From assembly GCA_037190665.1 (NCBI GenBank), contig JBBCJT010000142.1, forward strand, positions 1 through 26,719: DNA of 26,719 nt, read 5' to 3'. This stretch comes from JBBCJT01 sp037190665 (GTDB lineage: Bacteria; Pseudomonadota; Alphaproteobacteria; Acetobacterales; Acetobacteraceae). Made by a program: the position numbers and the translations under genes. This document shows positions 22,285 to 26,719 of this stretch, piece after piece; within the stretch, counting starts at the first letter, position 1, and every line of letters begins with the position of its first letter. The notes beneath the pieces were generated by a model that worked only from the letters and a program-made list of their open reading frames with translations, was not told the origin of the DNA and made no database searches.

Positions 22285-24369
22285 TCAGGCGTCCCCGCTC
22301 AGGCGGCCGCCGGTTTCGGCAAGGCGGACCAGAAGCGCCGCCGGCTTCATCGCGGGGTCGCCGGTCTGCTCCGCATAGCGGGCGAGCTTCTCGCAGACAT
22401 CCTTCAGCCCGCGCTGGTCCGCGTAGAACATCGGCCCGCCCCGCCAGGCCGGCCAGCCATAGCCATTGACCCAGATGGTATCGATGTCCGAGGCGCGGGA
22501 GGCGATGCCTTCCTCCAGGATGCGCGCGCCCTCGTTCACCAGCGGCAGCACCATGCGGTCGATGATCTCTTCCTCGGGGATCGGCCGTCGCGCGATGCCG
22601 AGCCGGGCAGACGTGTCCTCGATGATCGCCAGCACATCGGGATCGGCCTCCGGCTTGCGGGACCCTTCCGCGTAGCGGAACCAGCCCTTGCCGGTCTTCT
22701 GCCCGAAGCGCCCGGCCGCGACGACCGCGTCCCCGATCGGAAACACCTGCCCCCGCGCCTTGCGTACGCTGGCGCCGATATCGAGCCCCGCCAGATCGCC
22801 CACCGCGAACGGTCCCATCGCGAGGCCGAACTTGGTCAGCGCGGCATCCACCTGCTGCGGCAACGCGCCTTCCTGCAACAGCTTCTCGCCCTGCTGACCC
22901 CGCTTGCCGAGCATGCGGTTGCCGACGAAGCCGTCGCAGTTGCCGACCACGACGGGAACCTTCTTCAGAAGCGTCCCGACCTCCACGCCCCAGACGATGG
23001 CGTCGGGCGAGGTCTGCCTGCCGCGCACGATCTCCAGCAGCCGCATCACGTTGGCCGGGCTGAAGAAGTGCAGGCCCAGCACATCCTGCGGGCGCTTCGT
23101 CGCGGCGGCGATGCGGTCCACGTCCAGCGTGGAGGTGTTGGTCGCGAGCAGCGCGCCCGGGCGGGCGAAGCGGTCGATCTCGGCGAAGATCTTCTCCTTC
23201 ACCGCCATGTCCTCGAACACCGCCTCGATCACCACATCCGCGTCCGCAATGGCGGAGATGTTGGTGCTGCCGGCCATCAGCGCGAGGCGGCGATCCTTCT
23301 CCGCCGCGTCCAGCCGGCCGCTCTCCACCGTCCGCTGCCAGTTGGCCGCGCAGCGCTTCAACCCGCGCTCCACCGCGTCGGCGGAGGTGTCGATGATGGT
23401 CACCGGAATGCCGACATTGGCGAAGCACATGGCGATGCCGCCGCCCATGGTTCCCGCGCCGATCACCGCCGCGCGGCGCACCTTGGGCACCTTCAGGTCC
23501 GCCGGCAGGCCCGGCACCTTCCGGGCTTCGCGTTCGGCGAAGAACACGTAGCGCAGCGCCTTCGACTGCTCGCCCTTCACCAGCTCGGCGAACAGCTCCC
23601 GCTCGCGCTTCAGCCCATCATCGAACGGAAGCGCCATCGCGTTGCGCACGGACTCGGCACACAGCACCGGGGCGCGTTGTCCGCGCGCACGCTTCGCCAC
23701 GGCGGCCAGCACGGCCTCGAACGACGCCGCGTCCTGCGCGGCCAGCGCATCCTTGCGGTCGCGCGCCAGCACGAAGCCGCGCCCTTCGGCAAGGGACTTC
23801 CGGAGGAACGCGATCGCCGCCTGCTCCAGATCGCCCTCGGCCACGGCATCCACCGCACCCAGCTTCAGCGCCTGCTCGGCCGTGACCGGATCGCCCTCGA
23901 CGATGATCTTCAGCGCGGCCTCCGGCCCGATCAGCCGGGGCAGGCGCTGCGTGCCGCCCGCGCCGGGCAGCAGGCCGATCTTCACCTCGGGCAGGCCGAG
24001 CCGCGTGCCGGGCGCGGCGACGCGCGCGTGGCAGGCGAGCGTCAGCTCGAAGCCGCCGCCCAGCGCCGCACCGTGGATCGCGGCGACGACCGGCTTGGCC
24101 AGGGCCTCGATCCCGGCAAGGACCTCCGCCAGCGGGGGCTCGCGGCGCGGGCCGCCGAACTCGCGGATCTCCGCACCGGCGCTGAACATCCGCCCGTCGG
24201 CGCGCAGGACGATGCCGCGCACCCCCGCATCCGCGGCCGCCGCGCTGAACGCCTCGGCGAGCCCGATGCGCACGGGCTGCGCCAGCGTGTTCACCGGGGG
24301 ATTGCTGATGGTGACGACGAGAATATCGTCTTGCCGACGGGTTGTGACGGCGCTGGCCTGCGAATCCAT
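22285..24369 (-). CDS. Bifunctional enoyl-CoA hydratase/3-hydroxyacyl-CoA dehydrogenase (PimF/FadB-like)
   Basis: A 694-residue fusion enzyme catalysing hydration of 2-enoyl-CoA and NAD-dependent oxidation of the 3-hydroxyacyl-CoA. Residues about 10-190 are the hydratase: FSAGAEIREFGG, both catalytic Glu residues in GGGFELTLACHA and GLPEVKIGLLPGAGGTQRL. From about 290 the dehydrogenase begins with the NAD loop GAGTMGGGIAMCFANVG, then the catalytic His in LGLHFFSPAN, then GFVGNRML and two C-terminal helical domains including WVNGYGWPAWRGGPM. ATG at 24369 has a GGGAGAAA site. It is the first gene of the leftward operon; a perfect 18-bp palindrome lies 85 bases upstream. Confidence 0.94.
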   Translation of the reverse strand: MDSQASAVTTRRQDDILVVTISNPPVNTLAQPVRIGLAEAFSAAAADAGVRGIVLRADGRMFSAGAEIREFGGPRREPPLAEVLAGIEALAKPVVAAIHGAALGGGFELTLACHARVAAPGTRLGLPEVKIGLLPGAGGTQRLPRLIGPEAALKIIVEGDPVTAEQALKLGAVDAVAEGDLEQAAIAFLRKSLAEGRGFVLARDRKDALAAQDAASFEAVLAAVAKRARGQRAPVLCAESVRNAMALPFDDGLKRERELFAELVKGEQSKALRYVFFAEREARKVPGLPADLKVPKVRRAAVIGAGTMGGGIAMCFANVGIPVTIIDTSADAVERGLKRCAANWQRTVESGRLDAAEKDRRLALMAGSTNISAIADADVVIEAVFEDMAVKEKIFAEIDRFARPGALLATNTSTLDVDRIAAATKRPQDVLGLHFFSPANVMRLLEIVRGRQTSPDAIVWGVEVGTLLKKVPVVVGNCDGFVGNRMLGKRGQQGEKLLQEGALPQQVDAALTKFGLAMGPFAVGDLAGLDIGASVRKARGQVFPIGDAVVAAGRFGQKTGKGWFRYAEGSRKPEADPDVLAIIEDTSARLGIARRPIPEEEIIDRMVLPLVNEGARILEEGIASRASDIDTIWVNGYGWPAWRGGPMFYADQRGLKDVCEKLARYAEQTGDPAMKPAALLVRLAETGGRLSGDA

Positions 24370-24453
24370 CGGGCGTTTCTCCCAGCCGCGCCCGTTCCGG
24401 GCCGGCCCGTGTGCTTCACGTCTTTCCACGGGAACGAGCCCGGGCAAGAATCG

Positions 24454-24471
24454 TATTTGCTATAGCAAATA
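24454..24471. promoter_or_regulatory. Perfect 18-bp palindrome, operator candidate for the catabolic operon
   Basis: TATTTGCTATAGCAAATA is its own reverse complement over all 18 bases. It is strikingly AT-rich for this sequence. It lies upstream of the first operon gene in the 282-base divergent gap 24370-24651. Its size and symmetry fit a winged-helix dimer site (MarR or GntR type). No MarR gene is in the window; the GntR regulator at the operon end is a candidate. Confidence 0.65.
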
Positions 24472-24492
24472 GCGCGCGTCCGGAGGCGTCAA
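24466..24492 (-). promoter_or_regulatory. Possible promoter of the catabolic operon
   Basis: On the minus strand TTGACG (24492-24487) is a good -35 match. The -10 would fall within the palindrome: TATTTG after 15 bases, or TTTGCT after 17. Neither is ideal, so only the -35 is persuasive. If correct, the palindrome overlaps the -10 and binding there would repress. Confidence 0.35.
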
Positions 24493-24567
24493 GCCGGGCC
24501 GCCTACACAGGCTTCGCCGCGCGCGACGGGCGGCACCGGCAGGAACGCTCCCGCATGCGAAGCGTGG

Positions 24568-24581
24568 GCCCCGGCCGGGGC
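24568..24581. repeat. GC-only 14-bp palindrome
   Basis: GCCCCGGCCGGGGC is perfectly symmetric and is flanked by GAAGC and GCTTC, so a longer hairpin is possible. It lies between the divergent operon and the Bug gene. In DNA this rich in GC such a palindrome may be chance. Confidence 0.25.
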
Positions 24582-24651
24582 TTCCGCAACCGGCCATCGC
24601 GCCGCAGATTGCGCGCCCCCACCGCTGACGCCGCACGAAGGAAGACGCCCC

Positions 24652-25599
24652 ATGCTGACCCGCCGCCTGGCGCTCGCCAGCGCGCTCACCGCGCCCGCCG
24701 CCTTCGCCCAGGCCCGCGCCGCCACGCTGATGGTCGGCTTCGCGCCGGGCGGCGGCACCGACATCATCTCGCGGCTGCTGGTGCCGCGCATGTCGGAGGA
24801 GCTGGGCCAGTCCATCGTGGTGGAGAACCGGCCGGGCGCGTCCGGCACGCTCGCCGCCATCGCCACCGCGCGGGCGAGGCCGGACGGGTTCACCATGCTG
24901 ATGGGCACCGTCAGCACGCAGGCGGTGGTCGCGCCGCTGATGCCGACGCCGCCCTACGACCAGATGAAGGATTTCACCCCGGTCACGCTCGCGGCCACCG
25001 TGCCGCTGGTGCTGGTGGTGCCGAAGGACAGCCCGGCGAAGGACCTGAACGGGCTGCTGGCGATGGCGAAGGAGAAGCCGGGCGCGCTGAACTACGGCTC
25101 CTCCGGCGTGGCGACGCAGCAGCATCTGGCCGCCGAGCTGCTGGCCCGCTCGGCCGGGGTGCAGATGACGCACGTTCCCTATCGCGGCACCGGGCAGGTG
25201 GTGAACGACATCCTCGCCGGGCGGCTCGACTTCGTCATCGACACGCTGCCCACGCACCTGCCGCATATCCGCGCGGGCGCGTCCCGCGCGCTCGCGACCA
25301 CGCTGCCGGAGCGGGTGGAATGGCTGCCGGACGTGCCGGCGGTGGCCGAGAGCGTGCCGGGCTTCGACATGTCGGTCTGGTACATGCTGCTCGGCCCCGG
25401 CGAGCTGCCGGAAGCGATCGTGGCGCGCTGGTCGGCGGCGGCCAATGCCGCGCTGTCCGACCCGGCGATCCGCACGCGGGTGAAGGACGCGGGCTTCATC
25501 CCCGGCGGCGGCAGCCCGGCCGATGCGACGGCGCTGGTCCGGCGGGAGGCGGAGCGTTACGCGGCGCTCGTGCGGGACGCCAGTATCAGGCTGGAGTAG
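24652..25599 (+). CDS. Bug-family (TctC-like) solute-binding receptor
   Basis: A 315-residue periplasmic receptor. The signal peptide is short (TRRLALASALTAPAAFAQARA). The mature part contains LMVGFAPGGGTDIISRLL, VVENRPGASGTLAAIATARA, NYGSSGVATQQHLAAELLA and THVPYRGTGQVVNDILAGRLD, all family landmarks. A clear AAGGAAG site precedes the ATG. It is divergent from the catabolic operon across a 282-base gap, so it may share its regulation or serve another substrate. It ends just before a strong hairpin. No membrane partners are in view. Confidence 0.92.
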   Translation: MLTRRLALASALTAPAAFAQARAATLMVGFAPGGGTDIISRLLVPRMSEELGQSIVVENRPGASGTLAAIATARARPDGFTMLMGTVSTQAVVAPLMPTPPYDQMKDFTPVTLAATVPLVLVVPKDSPAKDLNGLLAMAKEKPGALNYGSSGVATQQHLAAELLARSAGVQMTHVPYRGTGQVVNDILAGRLDFVIDTLPTHLPHIRAGASRALATTLPERVEWLPDVPAVAESVPGFDMSVWYMLLGPGELPEAIVARWSAAANAALSDPAIRTRVKDAGFIPGGGSPADATALVRREAERYAALVRDASIRLE

Positions 25600-25614
25600 G
25601 GGCTCCGCTCCTTC

Positions 25615-25642
25615 CCCCTCTCCCGCGCTTGCGGGAGAGGGG
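25615..25642. terminator. Perfect 12-bp stem hairpin between convergent genes
   Basis: CCCCTCTCCCGC pairs fully with GCGGGAGAGGGG around a GCTT loop. It sits between the Bug stop (25599) and the HugZ-like stop (25646), so it could end transcription from both sides, though T runs are lacking. As I recall, this kind of sequence recurs in GC-rich proteobacterial genomes, so it may be a dispersed REP-like repeat. Confidence 0.7.
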
Positions 25643-25645
25643 ACA

Positions 25646-26341
25646 TTACGCGGCGGCTCGCGCTTCCTGCGCCATGCGCACCAGCTCGCCGCGCACCCCG
25701 CCCGCATCCGCGACGGGGGCGGCGAAGGGGATGCGGATCACCGCCTCCTCCTGCGCGAGGTCGAACCCGTCCACATCGCAGGCGACCATCCGCCACGCAC
25801 CCGGCCGGCGCGCGATGGCGGCGAGCGCGTCCGGGTGGTCGTCGTTGCAGTGCCCGATGATGCGCGCCTCCGCCCCGGCGACAGCCTCCACCGCCTGCGC
25901 GTCCGGCAGCAGGTCCGACGCGCGGATGCGCTCGGCGCGGGCGAAGCCGCCCACGAACATCGCCGCCATCGGCCGGATCCGCCACAGCGCGAAATCGGCG
26001 AAGCCGGCATACATCGCCGCATAGGGATGCAGCGCCAGCCAGCGCGATTTCAGCGCCGCGTCCTCGATCTTCTCGGCGATCCCGGTCACCGTCACGCGGG
26101 GCGCGGTCTGGGGATTGGCGGTCTCCGCCGCCCCCGTCACCGCGAGCGCGCAGCGCGGCTCGGCCATCAGGTGGCGCGTGTGCTCCGACAGCGTGGACAG
26201 CAGCAGCAGGACGGACAGGTCCGGCGCGGTGGCCGGCGTGACCAGCGCGGCGAAGGGCTGGCCGGCGGTCTGCGTGGCCAGCGTGCCGGCCCGGGCCGCG
26301 CGCAGCAGCCCCCGTGCCGCCCGAACCCCTTCCTCGCTCAT
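25646..26341 (-). CDS. HugZ-like pyridoxamine-oxidase-fold protein
   Basis: A 231-residue protein with an N-terminal split-barrel domain of the pyridoxamine 5'-phosphate oxidase/HugZ type (ATQTAGQPFAALVTPAT, VLLLLSTLSEHTRHL, CALAVTG) and a C-terminal DUF2470-like domain (IGHCNDDHPDALAAI). HugZ proteins bind haem and degrade it, or bind flavin; which applies here is not clear. FADFALWRIRPMAAMFVGGFARA is the conserved joining segment. It is divergent from chvI with 66 bases between starts and converges on the Bug gene. Confidence 0.87.
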   Translation of the reverse strand: MSEEGVRAARGLLRAARAGTLATQTAGQPFAALVTPATAPDLSVLLLLSTLSEHTRHLMAEPRCALAVTGAAETANPQTAPRVTVTGIAEKIEDAALKSRWLALHPYAAMYAGFADFALWRIRPMAAMFVGGFARAERIRASDLLPDAQAVEAVAGAEARIIGHCNDDHPDALAAIARRPGAWRMVACDVDGFDLAQEEAVIRIPFAAPVADAGGVRGELVRMAQEARAAA

Positions 26342-26407
26342 CCGTTCAGTCCGTGCATTTCCCGGCGCGTCGCGGAAACGCCATAGTCGGCAGGCAGGAG
26401 GGTTCGC

Positions 26408-26719
26408 ATGGCCTACACCATCGCGCTCGTGGACGACGACCGCAACATCCTGGCTTCCGTGTCGATGACGCTGGAGCAGGAAGGTTTCACCGTCCGCACG
26501 TTCACCGACGGCGAAAGCGCGCTCCAGGCGCTGTCCGCCAAGCCCACCGACCTCGCCGTGCTGGACATCAAGATGCCCCGCATGGACGGGATGGAGCTGC
26601 TGCAGCGGCTGCGCCAGCGCACGGCGATGCCGGTGATCTTCCTGACCAGCAAGGACGAGGAGGTGGACGAGCTGCTCGGCCTGCGCATGGGCGCGGACGA
26701 CTACATCACCAAGCCGTTC
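26408..26719 (+). CDS. chvI: ChvI-type response regulator, 3' end outside the window
   Basis: The first 104 residues of an OmpR-family response regulator; the window ends before the DNA-binding domain. The receiver domain is complete enough to place the acidic pocket (Asp9-Asp11), the phosphorylated Asp53 in VLDIKMPRMDGMELL, Thr80 in IFLTSKDEE and Lys102 in YITKPF. The opening YTIALVDDDRNILASVSMTLE and GLRMGADDYI closely match alphaproteobacterial ChvI, partner of the ChvG kinase in acid and envelope-stress sensing. A GGAGG site precedes the ATG. A chvG gene would be expected just beyond the window. Confidence 0.9.
   Translation, partial: MAYTIALVDDDRNILASVSMTLEQEGFTVRTFTDGESALQALSAKPTDLAVLDIKMPRMDGMELLQRLRQRTAMPVIFLTSKDEEVDELLGLRMGADDYITKPF

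Noticed and set aside
23068..24465. 465-codon plus-strand frame opposite the hydratase/dehydrogenase gene
   Set aside because: The translation is rich in Arg, His and Gln without motifs; the opposite strand encodes a full bifunctional enzyme.
26342..26407. Operator palindrome between the HugZ-like gene and chvI
   Set aside because: Only 5-bp arms (TTTCC and GGAAA) with an 11-base spacer; too weak to report as a site.

Overview
The window is a very GC-rich, gene-dense bacterial chromosome segment. The gene families suggest an alphaproteobacterium, most likely a Roseomonas-like member of the Acetobacteraceae: a ChvI-type response regulator, a short OpgH glucosyltransferase, several Bug-type solute receptors and many acyl-CoA enzymes. 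This placement is inferred from protein families only; no rRNA or tRNA gene was seen.

Region 1 (1-5578) is mostly housekeeping: an exported Mn-type superoxide dismutase, a RidA-family deaminase, OpgH, a YbfB-type MFS transporter, a DUF423 membrane protein and an RlmM-like methyltransferase. Between opgH and the MFS gene lie tandem, decayed copies of the MFS gene's 3' end. One copy reaches into the opgH 3' end.

Region 2 (5572-13277) is a divergent acyl-CoA island. Two acyl-CoA dehydrogenases run leftward. Rightward run an unusual 588-residue protein (degenerate acyl-CoA dehydrogenase fold joined to a KstR2-like TetR regulator), an unrecognised protein with an internal duplication, a CaiB/BaiF CoA-transferase and a Bug receptor. 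The 181-bp divergent gap carries a near-palindrome and a 13-bp direct repeat. The fusion protein is the best candidate here for a new regulatory design: a dead enzyme domain acting as acyl-CoA sensor for the genes beside it.

Region 3 (13312-24369) is a leftward, tightly packed catabolic operon with several 4-bp stop/start overlaps. In transcription order it encodes a fused enoyl-CoA hydratase/3-hydroxyacyl-CoA dehydrogenase, large and small acyl-CoA dehydrogenase subunits (PimF-PimC-PimD order), an SDR, a Bug receptor, CoA-transferase A and B subunits, a nitronate-monooxygenase-like flavoprotein, a thiolase-like protein and its DUF35 partner. A GntR/FCD regulator follows. A perfect 18-bp palindrome sits upstream of the first gene. 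The set implies uptake of an organic acid, CoA activation by transfer, one beta-oxidation round, then C-C cleavage by a thiolase-like/DUF35 pair, possibly retro-aldol. The substrate cannot be read from sequence.

Region 4 (24652-26719) holds a third Bug receptor, a perfect 12-bp hairpin, a HugZ-like protein and the 5' part of chvI, cut by the window end. No CRISPR array, insertion sequence, phage gene or stable RNA was found, and no gene-free stretch exceeds 300 bases.
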